This document shows positions 1-7,327 of a DNA stretch of 40,971 nucleotides, in pieces. Position 1 is the first letter of the stretch. Each line of letters starts with the position of its first letter. Made by a program: the position numbers and the translations under genes. The stretch comes from a virus, in the IMG/VR virus record IMGVR_UViG_3300008114_000218, positions 5,155 through 46,125 of that record, one strand, 5' to 3'. The notes beneath the pieces are model-generated. The model did not search any database. It was given only the letters and a program-made list of their open reading frames with translations, and had not been told where the DNA came from.

Positions 1-971
1 ATGAGGAAATCGATTTCTTCCTGATATGTTTTTCCCTTGACATGTTTGCTTGTAGGTTCATCATACTTAAGGACGATGCACTTGATTTTGAGCTTGGCAA
101 CGTATCCTTGGTCCATGAGCTCTTTTGTGCTAACGGCTTTGTACTTTGGACCAAAGAGACCTTCGATTGTTGCTTCGTTAAGGGGTGAGCCGTCAAGCGT
201 GCCAGTGGTACCGAAGCGATACTGGCAACTAGTAAGACTGCTAAGAATTTGTATGAGAGAGGTTGCTTTTGCACCATGCGCTTCATCTCCAAAAACTACT
301 CCAAATTGTTGATACCATGGCTTGAGCATTTTGCTCTTACCATTATTGAGCGATTGCCACGTTGTAATGACTAGATTAGCTGGAATGTCGTTTGATCTAT
401 TTATTCCTTGAGTAGAACAATGGATCGTACCAGTGTATCCATAGTCTCTAAAATCACTTTCCATCTGGTTTACTAGACCAATGGTAGGAACTATGATAAG
501 ACCTTTATGGCCAAACTGCTGGTACCATCTCATCAAAACGTAGATCATGAAAGATTTACCAGAAGATGTAGGACTGACAAGAGTTCTACGAGTAGATCTT
601 AAACACTTAAGAATCGAGTCGAACTGGTAATCTCTTTGTTGATACTTTTCAGGAATATTGAGTGATGCAATAAACTCTGTAAGTTCATGCTCAGATACAT
701 TCTCGTAAAGTAGCTCATCATCAAACGAGAAACTATATCCACGAGCATCACAGAACTTCTTGATTCTTTGAGCAAGTCCTGCATAACATGTTCCAGCCAG
801 ATTATTAATAAGCCGAATCTTACCATCCCAGACTCTTGCACGATACTTGGGATTAAACTTATAGCCTTCAGCAAAGAAAGTAAATTGATCCGACAATTCC
901 ATGACTGTCGAAGGTTCGGCAACTACTTTTACATGAACTCTATCTATGAACTTTAGATGTACATCACTCAT
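1..971 (-). CDS. uvsW: UvsW-like recombination/repair helicase, 3' end outside the window
   Basis: I translated this frame by hand from the ATG at 971; about 323 codons are visible and the gene continues beyond position 1. In T4, UvsW is an SF2 helicase that unwinds branched DNA and R-loops and drives the switch from origin- to recombination-dependent replication. Visible features: the N-terminal UvsW domain (YKFNPKYRARVWDGKIRL, about residues 37-54), Walker A PTSSGKS at 134-140, DEAH box at 229-232, a TGTL motif III, and the strongly T4-like KGKTYQEEI near the left edge. The helicase C-terminal domain is not in the window. The start overlaps the uvsY stop as TAATG, so the two genes are translationally coupled. 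Identification is secure from motif order, T4-like sequence and its position after uvsY. Confidence 0.95.
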   Translation of the reverse strand, partial: MSDVHLKFIDRVHVKVVAEPSTVMELSDQFTFFAEGYKFNPKYRARVWDGKIRLINNLAGTCYAGLAQRIKKFCDARGYSFSFDDELLYENVSEHELTEFIASLNIPEKYQQRDYQFDSILKCLRSTRRTLVSPTSSGKSFMIYVLMRWYQQFGHKGLIIVPTIGLVNQMESDFRDYGYTGTIHCSTQGINRSNDIPANLVITTWQSLNNGKSKMLKPWYQQFGVVFGDEAHGAKATSLIQILSSLTSCQYRFGTTGTLDGSPLNEATIEGLFGPKYKAVSTKELMDQGYVAKLKIKCIVLKYDEPTSKHVKGKTYQEEIDFL

Positions 972-1405
972 TAAATACCAACTTTAAATTTCTCCCAGTC
1001 TATCGCAGACTTAATGTTGAATCCGCGGTTCGTGAAAGATTTGATAATGGACTCAAGAAGCTCTAGCTTCTCCTGCTGAATGCCAATCTTCAGTGTAAGG
1101 TTTACAACTTCATTATCGGCTTCAATGTAGTTATTCACGTCCGAACGAATGATCTTGCCTTGAGGTGGTAGTTGCCAACCCTTAGCATGAGTCTCTTCAG
1201 TCGGGCCCATAGTAAAGAACTCGTGTTTAGCCAGCTTCAATTGCTTGAGCTCAGCTTCGTACTTACGAAGAATCAATCGCTCATTCGTAAAGATTTTGAA
1301 ATATTTGTGGTGGAGTTTCGGAATACGTAGAACCTCGTCGCCCAACTCGGAGCGATCAATACGAGAGTCCTGGTCCCATTCGGTAAAGATATCGTCTAGT
1401 TTCAT
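971..1405 (-). CDS. uvsY: UvsY-like recombination mediator
   Basis: 144 aa, close to T4 UvsY (137 aa). UvsY loads the UvsX recombinase onto gp32-coated single-stranded DNA. The protein starts MKLDDI and ends with a segment resembling T4 UvsY (IIKSFTNRGFNIKSAIDW; T4 has a similar ...IKSRGFAIKHIQD...). It is rich in charged helices, as expected for the hexameric mediator. It lies directly upstream of uvsW with a 1-nt stop/start overlap, the same partnership as in T4. A TTGACA-type promoter candidate in the short upstream gap may let this pair be expressed independently of the late virion genes. The assignment rests on similarity plus synteny. Confidence 0.9.
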   Translation of the reverse strand: MKLDDIFTEWDQDSRIDRSELGDEVLRIPKLHHKYFKIFTNERLILRKYEAELKQLKLAKHEFFTMGPTEETHAKGWQLPPQGKIIRSDVNNYIEADNEVVNLTLKIGIQQEKLELLESIIKSFTNRGFNIKSAIDWEKFKVGI

Positions 1406-1411
1406 AATATA

Positions 1412-1440
1412 ACTCTATCACATGTTACGAAAAATGTCAA
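1412..1440 (-). promoter_or_regulatory. Candidate sigma70-type promoter for uvsY-uvsW
   Basis: On the minus strand TTGACA (1440-1435) is followed after 17 nt by TAGAGT (4 of 6 matches to TATAAT), preceded by a TG extended -10 dinucleotide. The -35 overlaps the TGA stop of the upstream tail-tube-like gene. A transcript would start just before the uvsY ATG at 1405, leaving almost no leader. Plausible for genes needed before late transcription; not proven. Confidence 0.45.
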
Positions 1441-1955
1441 CCAATAAGTTCGATATTATACTTCAAAAATCTAAAGTCTGCTGTGCACTGAATGTAGTTG
1501 ACATCTGTATCAGTTGTGTTAAATTGTAAATCACCAAGCGAGATAGGAAATGCATCTTCAAAAGTAACTTTGATATTTGGTCTCATCGAACTATTCATAA
1601 TAAGCAAAGTGATATCAGAATAGATTGTACGAGGATTTCCTGGTTCTGCATCTTTTAAAGCTTTATACTGTTCAAAGCTTTCTGGAGCACCTAGACCTAC
1701 CATCCAATCATGAATTTCCAAGTAGTCATCCATGTCTTCACCAACTCTAAAAGAAATAGAGAGTGGATTGTAAGTAATATGACTTGCATTGGGAATTGAA
1801 ATGAATGGAGTAGGAGTTTCAGTTTGGCTAAGTTGCAATCCTGGAATACGCGCTTCCTGTACATTAAAGCTTAAGTTAGGAGCACGACCAAGGGTTAACT
1901 TAAATCCAAGCGGAGATAGAAAGTTCTTATTTGCAGGAACGTTGATAGCAGACAT
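1437..1955 (-). CDS. gp19-fold (tail-tube-like) virion protein, gp3/gp54-like alternative
   Basis: 172 aa. Not the main tail tube, which is the separate gene at 9022-9558. It has the layout of the T4 gp19/gp54 tube-fold family: an N-terminal substrate-like strand (FKLTLGRAPNLSFNVQEA), a PG-containing turn, a middle segment FRVGEDMDDYLEIHDWMVGL, a SDITLLIMNSS strand and a C-terminal DAFPISLGDLQF segment. Proteins of this size occur between gp23 and uvsY in marine T4-like phages, sometimes labelled tail completion (gp3) or tube protein. I infer a tail-tube extension, terminator or baseplate-tube role; which one cannot be decided here. The start at 1955 has an AAGGA ribosome-binding site. It is the first gene after a terminator and is served by both a sigma70-like promoter and a late box. 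Confidence 0.7.
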   Translation of the reverse strand: MSAINVPANKNFLSPLGFKLTLGRAPNLSFNVQEARIPGLQLSQTETPTPFISIPNASHITYNPLSISFRVGEDMDDYLEIHDWMVGLGAPESFEQYKALKDAEPGNPRTIYSDITLLIMNSSMRPNIKVTFEDAFPISLGDLQFNTTDTDVNYIQCTADFRFLKYNIELIG

Positions 1956-1979
1956 AGTATTCCTTAAAGGCTTAATCTC

Positions 1980-2007
1980 ATTATACCATATCTATTTATA
2001 ATGTCAA
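1980..2007 (-). promoter_or_regulatory. Consensus sigma70 promoter (TTGACA-N16-TATAAT)
   Basis: The minus strand shows perfect TTGACA at 2007-2002 and perfect TATAAT at 1985-1980, with 16 nt between. Predicted transcription start is about 1973, 18 nt before the ATG at 1955. A perfect T4 late box sits inside the spacer. It lies just past the gp23 terminator, so it could start a separate early transcript through the tail-tube-like gene, uvsY and uvsW. Confidence 0.65.
1993..2000 (-). promoter_or_regulatory. T4-type late promoter box TATAAATA
   Basis: Perfect TATAAATA on the minus strand, 37 nt before the start codon at 1955. It matches the established T4 late consensus read by the gp55 sigma factor with gp33 and the gp45 clamp. 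It lies within the spacer of the sigma70-type promoter on the same strand. Confidence 0.75.
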
Positions 2008-2012
2008 CAGAT

Positions 2013-2052
2013 AAAAAGAAAAAAAGAAGGGAGACCTTTCGATCCCCCTTCT
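2013..2052 (-). terminator. Intrinsic terminator after gp23
   Basis: The minus strand forms a 12-bp stem (2052-2041 with 2036-2025, AGAAGGG pairing with CCCTTCT plus an inner segment with G-U pairs). The loop is a GAAA-type tetraloop, and a run of U residues follows (2024-2013). It lies 32 nt beyond the gp23 stop and separates the abundant capsid transcript from the next genes. T residues also follow on the plus strand, so some bidirectional action is possible. Confidence 0.85.
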
Positions 2053-2083
2053 AGTTTTTGGTTGGTTATCCCAACTCTTATGA

Positions 2084-3439
2084 TTACATAAGGTTCGAGA
2101 TAAGAACGCGACGGTAGTACTTGTTCGAATCCTGCTCAAGAGTAGCTGTTGAATCAGCAGCTGTAGTACCCTTAGCGAATGGATTTGGAGCCATGCCGTA
2201 GCGAGTCTTGAAACCGATCTTTGGCTGGAATGAACCTGGATCAACTGCACGAACCATTTGTAGTGGAACGTATGGGCAGTAGAAGAGACCAGCGTCATAT
2301 GGGTTTGAACCCTTATAACCAACTACAAGGTAGTTAGTGCCAGCATATGGATCGATGTAAACCTTGATGCGACCATTGATAACACCAGCAAATGTATTGC
2401 CTGTGTCGTCGATGTTCAGCGAGTTTGTGTTAAGTGCTGGAGCATAGTCCAGAACACCAGCCATCTGAAGTGCAGAAGCTACGTCTGACGAACAGATGAT
2501 GATGTTACCCTTACCACGACGAGTTTGCTTAGCAATCTGGTTGCATTCACGCTCGATTTGGAATAGGAGACCCTTGAACTTTTCAACCATCCAACGACCG
2601 TTTGAGTCGGTGTCAAGATCGAAGAAACCAGCTGTTGTTGTGCCGTCAGCAGCACCGCGCTCAGCAGTGATGATGATTGAGCGAACAACTTCGCGGTTGA
2701 TTTCTGCAAGAATTTCAGCTGACAGAATGTTTGAAAGTTCTGTTTCAGCGTCAAGGCCGTGAATTGCCTTAAGATCTTGTGCAAGCTCAAGAGTGTATTC
2801 AGCCTTGAGAGCGCGTGTCTTAGCAGCAACAGTTACCTTCTCGATTGAGAAGCCCATTTCTGGGAATACGTAAGTGCTGTTTGCACCAAGAAGTTCGCCT
2901 GAACCAAGCAGAAGACCCATTGTGTAGTTATAGGTCGAGTTGCCTGCGTTGTTCGAAGAACCAGGAGCTGTACCAACAGTGTTAGCACCAACAGCAGTTG
3001 CTGAACCAGCACCTGTGTTAGCAGCATTAACGCCAGCGCCTAGACGCGAAGCGTGGCCTGTGTTTGCTTCGCCGTAGAATGCTTCATCACCAAGAGCGGT
3101 TGAGTTGGCATACTTCGAACGCATTGCAAAGATAAGACCTGTTGGGCCTGACATTGGCTGAACGCCGCAGATGTCATAAGCGATCAGGTTTGGCATCGAA
3201 CGACGAACCAGCGAGATAAGCACTGGGTCGAAGTTTGCAGCGTTGCCTGCAGTGTTTACGTGTGTAGCTTCACCAAGAAGGTGTTGCTGTCCACCCTGAG
3301 ATGCTGACTCACGAAGAGCAGCTTCAGTGTTTTCTAGAATTTGTGCGGTTACATAACGCTTGTGTGCGCTACCGATCTCTGGGAGGTCAGTGTGCTCAAG
3401 CACTGGCTTCCACTTGTTTTGTAGTTCCTCAGCTAACAT
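2084..3439 (-). CDS. gp23: Major capsid protein gp23
   Basis: 451 aa; T4 gp23 is 521 aa and marine homologues are shorter. It forms the hexamers of the head shell. The N-terminus (LQNKWKPVLEHTDLPEI) closely follows T4 gp23. RRSMPNLIAYDICGVQPMSG, ALKAEYTLELAQDLKAIHG, AEILAEINREVV and GFKTRYGMAPNPFA are hallmark blocks. A gp21-type cleavage site (Leu-X-Glu before a small residue) is present as LGE/A after residue E57, giving a mature protein of about 394 aa. The start at 3439 has a GGGAG ribosome-binding site. It follows gp22 and gp21, as in T4, has its own late-type promoter box, and is closed by a strong terminator. Confidence 0.98.
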   Translation of the reverse strand: MLAEELQNKWKPVLEHTDLPEIGSAHKRYVTAQILENTEAALRESASQGGQQHLLGEATHVNTAGNAANFDPVLISLVRRSMPNLIAYDICGVQPMSGPTGLIFAMRSKYANSTALGDEAFYGEANTGHASRLGAGVNAANTGAGSATAVGANTVGTAPGSSNNAGNSTYNYTMGLLLGSGELLGANSTYVFPEMGFSIEKVTVAAKTRALKAEYTLELAQDLKAIHGLDAETELSNILSAEILAEINREVVRSIIITAERGAADGTTTAGFFDLDTDSNGRWMVEKFKGLLFQIERECNQIAKQTRRGKGNIIICSSDVASALQMAGVLDYAPALNTNSLNIDDTGNTFAGVINGRIKVYIDPYAGTNYLVVGYKGSNPYDAGLFYCPYVPLQMVRAVDPGSFQPKIGFKTRYGMAPNPFAKGTTAADSTATLEQDSNKYYRRVLISNLM

Positions 3440-3477
3440 TTTATTCTCCCTTTACCTTTCTGGGCATTTGGTATTTT

Positions 3478-3485
3478 TATTTATT
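3478..3485 (-). promoter_or_regulatory. Late promoter-like box upstream of gp23
   Basis: AATAAATA on the minus strand (7 of 8 matches to TATAAATA, ATAAATA core intact), 38 nt before the gp23 start and overlapping the gp22 stop. The same variant recurs before gp22 and gp19. Confidence 0.55.
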
Positions 3486-4464
3486 ACTTTGCGTTTCTTG
3501 AAATTGATGCTACATAGTGGGCCATATGAGCTGGTACTTCTACCGGCTGATCTACACCATTTTCAGCTTCTTCAGTAACGACACCAGTTGAGACTTCCTT
3601 CTTTTCAGAGAAGTACTTGTCCTTGATGATGTTTAGCTTCTTTGCATATGTTTCAGCAGAGCTGAAGTCAATGCCTTCTGCTAGAGTGCGAAGCTTTTCA
3701 ACCTGAGTGGCTGCAAGTCCTTCACTTACTTCGTCGAATGTTGCTTCCTTGGTTGCTTCATCAAGAATTGCTTGAAGCTCAAGTTGCTTATTCACGGATT
3801 CGTCGAGCTTTTCTTCTAGCTCGTCGACTTGTGCCTGAAGCTCTCCGAGAACGTCGAGCTTTTCGTCAGGTACATTAATGTAGCTTTCTGCAAATAGGTT
3901 ACGTAGACCTTCCATGAAGTCTTCGGTAACATTTGTGCGGATTGAAGCTTCGATCGCAAGTTTGTTTTCTTCGATCCACTGCTCCACTACGTAATCAAGA
4001 TATTGATCGACCTTTTCGGTCATCTCTTCTTGAATGGCAACTACAGCTTCATCAAGCTTAGTTGCAAACTCTTCTTCTAGGCGAACGGTTTCAAGGTTCG
4101 AGCGAGCTGAAATAGCTGCTTCGAAGATTGTTGAAACTCTTTCTTTGAACTCTTCAGAAAGATCTTCGCCGCTGAACATTTCAGCAACGTCTTCCTTCAT
4201 AGCACCAAGTGTCGCTGCTGGCATCTGGCCAAGAGCCGGACCGCCACCAGGAGCTGTTGCCGAAGGAACGTTCTCAACGCCCAGTTTCTTGATCGAATCG
4301 TTAAAGAAGTGAGATAGATCCTCACCCTTTAGCTGAGCTAGTAACGAAGTAAACGTAGCTAGCATCTCTGTACGAGTTGGATTTGGCTTCAGTGTTTCTG
4401 AAGCTGCCGATTCATCGAGATTGTTTTCATTCTCAACGATATCAGTTAGTTCCTTATCTGACAT
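3484..4464 (-). CDS. gp22: Prohead scaffold (core) protein gp22
   Basis: 326 aa. In T4 gp22 is the main scaffold around which gp23 assembles, and gp21 later cuts it to peptides. The protein is acidic and largely helical, with a coiled-coil-like segment in the second half (LQAQVDELEEKLDE). It carries several gp21-type cleavage sites, Leu-X-Glu before A, S or G: LDE/S near residue 18, KLDE/AV, KLDE/SV, ILDE/AT and LAE/GI. This is what a self-consuming scaffold should show. The start at 4464 has an AAGGAG ribosome-binding site. It sits between protease gp21 and capsid gp23 in T4 order, with a late-type box just upstream. Confidence 0.93.
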   Translation of the reverse strand: MSDKELTDIVENENNLDESAASETLKPNPTRTEMLATFTSLLAQLKGEDLSHFFNDSIKKLGVENVPSATAPGGGPALGQMPAATLGAMKEDVAEMFSGEDLSEEFKERVSTIFEAAISARSNLETVRLEEEFATKLDEAVVAIQEEMTEKVDQYLDYVVEQWIEENKLAIEASIRTNVTEDFMEGLRNLFAESYINVPDEKLDVLGELQAQVDELEEKLDESVNKQLELQAILDEATKEATFDEVSEGLAATQVEKLRTLAEGIDFSSAETYAKKLNIIKDKYFSEKKEVSTGVVTEEAENGVDQPVEVPAHMAHYVASISRNAK

Positions 4465-4489
4465 TTTACACTCCTTAGTGAATTTAATT

Positions 4490-4497
4490 TATTTATT
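4490..4497 (-). promoter_or_regulatory. Late promoter-like box upstream of gp22
   Basis: AATAAATA on the minus strand, 25 nt before the gp22 start. It matches the ATAAATA core of the T4 late box with one mismatch to the full consensus. Confidence 0.5.
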
Positions 4498-4501
4498 TGA
4501 T

Positions 4502-5173
4502 TCAGAATTTCGAAATTTCGTTGAGAAAATTCTCAAAGATCTTAAATTTCTTGGCTTCCAGGTCTCTAGAAGATACGGCTTTTTCAATTGTCTGAACAGT
4601 TTGCTCAGCAACTTGAGTTTTCTTGGCAATCAGCAATTCATTTTCCCAGATCCACTCTACACCTTCCATGATACCATTTACAAAGGCATCAGGAGCAGAA
4701 GGATCCGCTACAATGTCAGCAGCTGTTGCTAGATAGAAATCGTCTTGTACTTCGTTGATTCCTTCTTTGTTGAGCTTTAGTGAGCCCATACCACGAGAAG
4801 AAACACCGAGCTTTACACCCTCAGAAACAAGACCCTTGGCAATGTTACCAAATGGAGTATCCATCAGTTTAGCACGACCAATGAAGTTTGTACCTTCTTG
4901 ACGAAGATTTGTGATTAGGTGAGAAACTCGATCCAGATTAATCTGTGGACCTTCTGGGTGACCGAGTTCACCTAGTGCTCTACCTGACTTGACGTATGAT
5001 TCGTTGTAGCGTTCTACTTCCTTAGCAAGAGTCTCAACTGGATACATACGTCCGTTGCGATTCTTAATACCACCCTGAAGGAACACACCTTCGATGAATA
5101 CGTTCTTCTTACCGTCTTCACGAGCTTCGGTAATCGTTCTTAGGTCTTCAAAGACTTCTGTAATGAGTTTCAT
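4502..5173 (-). CDS. gp21: Prohead core protease gp21 (S78 family)
   Basis: 223 aa, near T4 gp21 (212 aa). This serine protease sits in the prohead core and cleaves scaffold, capsid and core proteins during head maturation. The family signature is clear: NRNGRMYP near residues 38-45, LGELGHPEG with the catalytic His at about 72, and the GVSSRGMG segment at 123-130 carrying the catalytic Ser. A DIVADPSAP block with a candidate acid residue follows at 153-161. The C-terminus contains LNE followed by I, not an ideal self-cleavage site. The start is at 5173 with a modest AAGGT ribosome-binding site. Downstream neighbours gp22 and gp23 are its expected substrates; both show its Leu-X-Glu cleavage pattern. 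Confidence 0.95.
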   Translation of the reverse strand: MKLITEVFEDLRTITEAREDGKKNVFIEGVFLQGGIKNRNGRMYPVETLAKEVERYNESYVKSGRALGELGHPEGPQINLDRVSHLITNLRQEGTNFIGRAKLMDTPFGNIAKGLVSEGVKLGVSSRGMGSLKLNKEGINEVQDDFYLATAADIVADPSAPDAFVNGIMEGVEWIWENELLIAKKTQVAEQTVQTIEKAVSSRDLEAKKFKIFENFLNEISKF

Positions 5174-5182
5174 CTTTTTACC

Positions 5183-5581
5183 TTAACTATTATTGTATTC
5201 TGAAACGAATGTACCGACCTTCTGAACTTCAAGAAGGACGTAACCATTTGCCGTACCAACAAACTCTACAGTGAGGTTTGCAGTTTGACCAACAGTTAGA
5301 GCCATACCACAGCCGGCATAATCCTTATAACCGGTTGAGTCATAGATAGCAACTGGAGTTGTTCCACGCTTAATAACTGCATAACCGTTTGGATCGATAC
5401 CCCAGAATGCCTGTGCAATATAAGCACCTGAAAGGGTTTCGTCGCTTACTGCAAGACATGTAGATGTAGCATCTACGTTTGTAGTTGTGCTGTTACCAGA
5501 TACCTTAATGGTTGTATTGGCAACTGAAACGTGAACAGTGGCAGCGGTGTTCTTCTTATTTGAAATAATTGATACGGCCAT
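5183..5581 (-). CDS. Unknown beta-rich protein inserted before gp21, possible virion component
   Basis: 132 aa, function not recognised. The sequence is Thr/Val/Asn-rich with alternating hydrophobic strands (VHVSVANTTIKVSG, ANLTVEFVG, YVLLEVQKVGTFV), as in small Ig-like or jelly-roll virion proteins. No signal peptide, membrane segment or catalytic motif is visible. The start overlaps the stop of the upstream 410-aa gene (TAATG at 5581) with an AGGTGA ribosome-binding site. Its position inside the head-assembly block suggests a capsid-decorating or head-associated protein. That is inference from context only. Confidence 0.7.
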   Translation of the reverse strand: MAVSIISNKKNTAATVHVSVANTTIKVSGNSTTTNVDATSTCLAVSDETLSGAYIAQAFWGIDPNGYAVIKRGTTPVAIYDSTGYKDYAGCGMALTVGQTANLTVEFVGTANGYVLLEVQKVGTFVSEYNNS

Positions 5582-6813
5582 TATTCACCTCTATGACTAA
5601 TTGAGAAGTCGAGCATTGATTCAACACCTTCTGGTGTTTCGCATGCTTCTAGAAACTTCTTTTGGTTGCCTTCATTTAATTTATCAAAGACAGAAAGCAT
5701 GGTACGACGATGTGTTTCTGTCAGATCACCAAGAAGATCAGCAAGCTTTTCTTCCTTGCGAAGTGGCTTACCACCACGTTCTGCAGTCAGCTTAGCAGCA
5801 ATCGCCATAGCACGACGCTTGTCTTGTGACTTACCTTTGAATTGTGGAGCATCAGACTTTTGGAAATCCTTGACTACGGTTCCCATTGAAGCCGTATCCA
5901 TGTTTAGTTTTTCTTCAATCGCTTCAACTTCTTCTTTGGTAAGCTTATCAGTAGCTCTTTTGATACCTGTTTCGCGGTTTTTACGAAGACGCTCTGCTTT
6001 ATCATAAGTATGCTGGTTAAATCTTTTACCAAAGTAACCTGTTTCACTGTCGCCTTGGTATGCAGCGATTTTTGTCAGTGGAACATTCTTTGGTGACATT
6101 ACATTCTTTGGTTGCTCAGCACCAGATGCTTTCTTGATATAAGAACCAAGAGTCTTTTTTTCTAGTTCGTCGATCTGCTCAGCTTCTTCGTTAGCAATCT
6201 TACGAATGGTATTCTTGCGATTGTAATACTTACGAGCACCATCGGCAGTTTCGCCACTCTTCTTGAAAAGACCAGGCAGTTGCTTTACTGCTTTTTTAGC
6301 ATAAGAATCTTTTGTAGTTGCGGAGATCTCATCGATCTGTTCTTCATCAAGCATATTCTTACCAAGCTTGGTACGAACTGCCTTGGCAAGCTTTGATACA
6401 TCAACGCCAAAATCTTTAGCAGCAGAACTAACATGGCTCTTGCGAATGTTATCACCATAACGCTTTTGCAGATGAGCAACAATCTTTGCAGTCTCGTCAA
6501 GCTCTTCAACTTCTTCAGTCTTCAGGCTTTCACCGCGCTTGACAAGTTGCTTACCAGAAGCTTGTGCACCAGCTGCTCTCTTACGAAGTGTCTTGGTGTC
6601 TTTTTGATCCTTTGACCAGTCTCCGCCACCCATCTTCATCTTATCGACAATAGCATTACCCTGAGCGCGAGCCTTTGTTCTGTAGCTCTTAAGAGTTGCA
6701 GTATCTAGTTCTTCAAGCTCTTCAGCTTCTTCAGCAACTTTCTTCTTCTTACCACGAAGAAGTTTAAAGTCATGAGCATCAACCTTGTTCGTCTTCGCCT
6801 GGATTGTAACCAT
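5581..6813 (-). CDS. Basic/acidic repeat protein of the prohead core region
   Basis: 410 aa, highly charged and Lys-rich. It contains degenerate repeats joining an acidic linker to a short basic helix: EELEELDTATLKSYRTKARA, EEVEELDETAKIVAHLQKRY, EEQIDEISATTKDSYAKKAV and EAEQIDELEKKTLGSYIKKA. The family is widespread in T4-like phages but its function is not established. The region occupies the place of T4 gp67/gp68, so an internal head or core protein, perhaps packaged and injected, is a reasonable inference. One good gp21 site (LNE/G) lies near the C-terminus. The start at 6813 (AAGGAT ribosome-binding site) lies inside the upstream small gene, overlapping it by 35 nt. Enzymatic function is unlikely. 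Confidence 0.75.
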   Translation of the reverse strand: MVTIQAKTNKVDAHDFKLLRGKKKKVAEEAEELEELDTATLKSYRTKARAQGNAIVDKMKMGGGDWSKDQKDTKTLRKRAAGAQASGKQLVKRGESLKTEEVEELDETAKIVAHLQKRYGDNIRKSHVSSAAKDFGVDVSKLAKAVRTKLGKNMLDEEQIDEISATTKDSYAKKAVKQLPGLFKKSGETADGARKYYNRKNTIRKIANEEAEQIDELEKKTLGSYIKKASGAEQPKNVMSPKNVPLTKIAAYQGDSETGYFGKRFNQHTYDKAERLRKNRETGIKRATDKLTKEEVEAIEEKLNMDTASMGTVVKDFQKSDAPQFKGKSQDKRRAMAIAAKLTAERGGKPLRKEEKLADLLGDLTETHRRTMLSVFDKLNEGNQKKFLEACETPEGVESMLDFSISHRGE

Positions 6814-6985
6814 GGCGATCCTTACGGCGATCAGCCATCTTTACCTTGGAACCCTTAAAGACTTCGTCGTCATTGCCATTGCGATCTGCATGCTTGGCAA
6901 CAACGTGCTTATCCACGAACTTTTGTTCGTCAGGATTCTTAACTTTCAGGTAACCTTCTAGGAATTGATTAAGCGTCTTCGCCAT
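6779..6985 (-). CDS. Small prohead-core region protein (gp68 position)
   Basis: 68 aa. It begins MAKTLNQFLEGYLKVKN and ends HGYNPGEDEQG, a compact hydrophilic protein of a kind seen next to the portal gene in marine T4-like phages. No catalytic motif is visible. It overlaps the preceding acidic gene by 17 nt and the following repeat protein by 35 nt, so the three are translated as a coupled set. By position it corresponds to T4 gp68 (a prohead core protein), but I cannot show sequence homology. It is likely real because of the tight overlaps and coherent composition. Confidence 0.72.
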   Translation of the reverse strand: MAKTLNQFLEGYLKVKNPDEQKFVDKHVVAKHADRNGNDDEVFKGSKVKMADRRKDRHGYNPGEDEQG

Positions 6986-7298
6986 CGTCTTCGAATCCTT
7001 CTAAATCTTCGTCTTCTAATTCTTCTTCGTCGTCTTCCCAGTCGATGTCTTCAAGATCTTCTTCATCGATTTCTAAATCTTCGTCATCGAGATCCAGATC
7101 ATCGTCGTCATCAAGATCGAAATCATCTTCATCGTCGACAGTATCTTCTTCAGTTGCAAACATGCCTTGTGCGACAGAGATTCTCATGTCATCAATAGCT
7201 GCACTTGCTTTCTGACCCATGATATCATCAAATGCAGAAGCGAACTTTGTCGGCTGCTGATTCATAGAAAAGTTGATAAGATCATCAATATCGGCCAT
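6969..7298 (-). CDS. gp67: Highly acidic prohead core protein, gp67-like
   Basis: 109 aa from the ATG at 7298, chosen because GGAGG lies five bases upstream; the in-frame start at 7331 would add 11 residues inside the promoter region. The first half is ordinary sequence (DDLINFSMNQQPTKFASAF). Roughly the last 55 residues are dominated by Asp and Glu. T4 gp67 is a similarly small prohead core protein with an acidic tail and lies at the same position after gp20. The polyanionic tail fits an internal core component that is degraded during maturation. The symbol rests on position and composition rather than clear sequence identity. A perfect late promoter box lies 21 nt upstream of the start. Confidence 0.75.
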   Translation of the reverse strand: MADIDDLINFSMNQQPTKFASAFDDIMGQKASAAIDDMRISVAQGMFATEEDTVDDEDDFDLDDDDDLDLDDEDLEIDEEDLEDIDWEDDEEELEDEDLEGFEDDGEDA

Positions 7299-7318
7299 AG
7301 TTTCCTCCAAATTTTTAT

Positions 7319-7326
7319 TATTTATA
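7319..7326 (-). promoter_or_regulatory. T4-type late promoter box TATAAATA
   Basis: Perfect TATAAATA on the minus strand, 21 nt upstream of the acidic core gene start (7298) and inside the gp20/core gap. Confidence 0.75.
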
Positions 7327-7327
7327 A

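Noticed and set aside
37-312. Plus-strand 91-aa reading frame at the left edge
   Set aside because: It is antisense to uvsW, which shows clear helicase motifs in the minus frame, and has no ribosome-binding site.
599-922. Minus-strand 107-aa frame near the left edge
   Set aside because: It is a shifted-frame shadow of uvsW; the true frame is open from 971 to the window edge without a stop.
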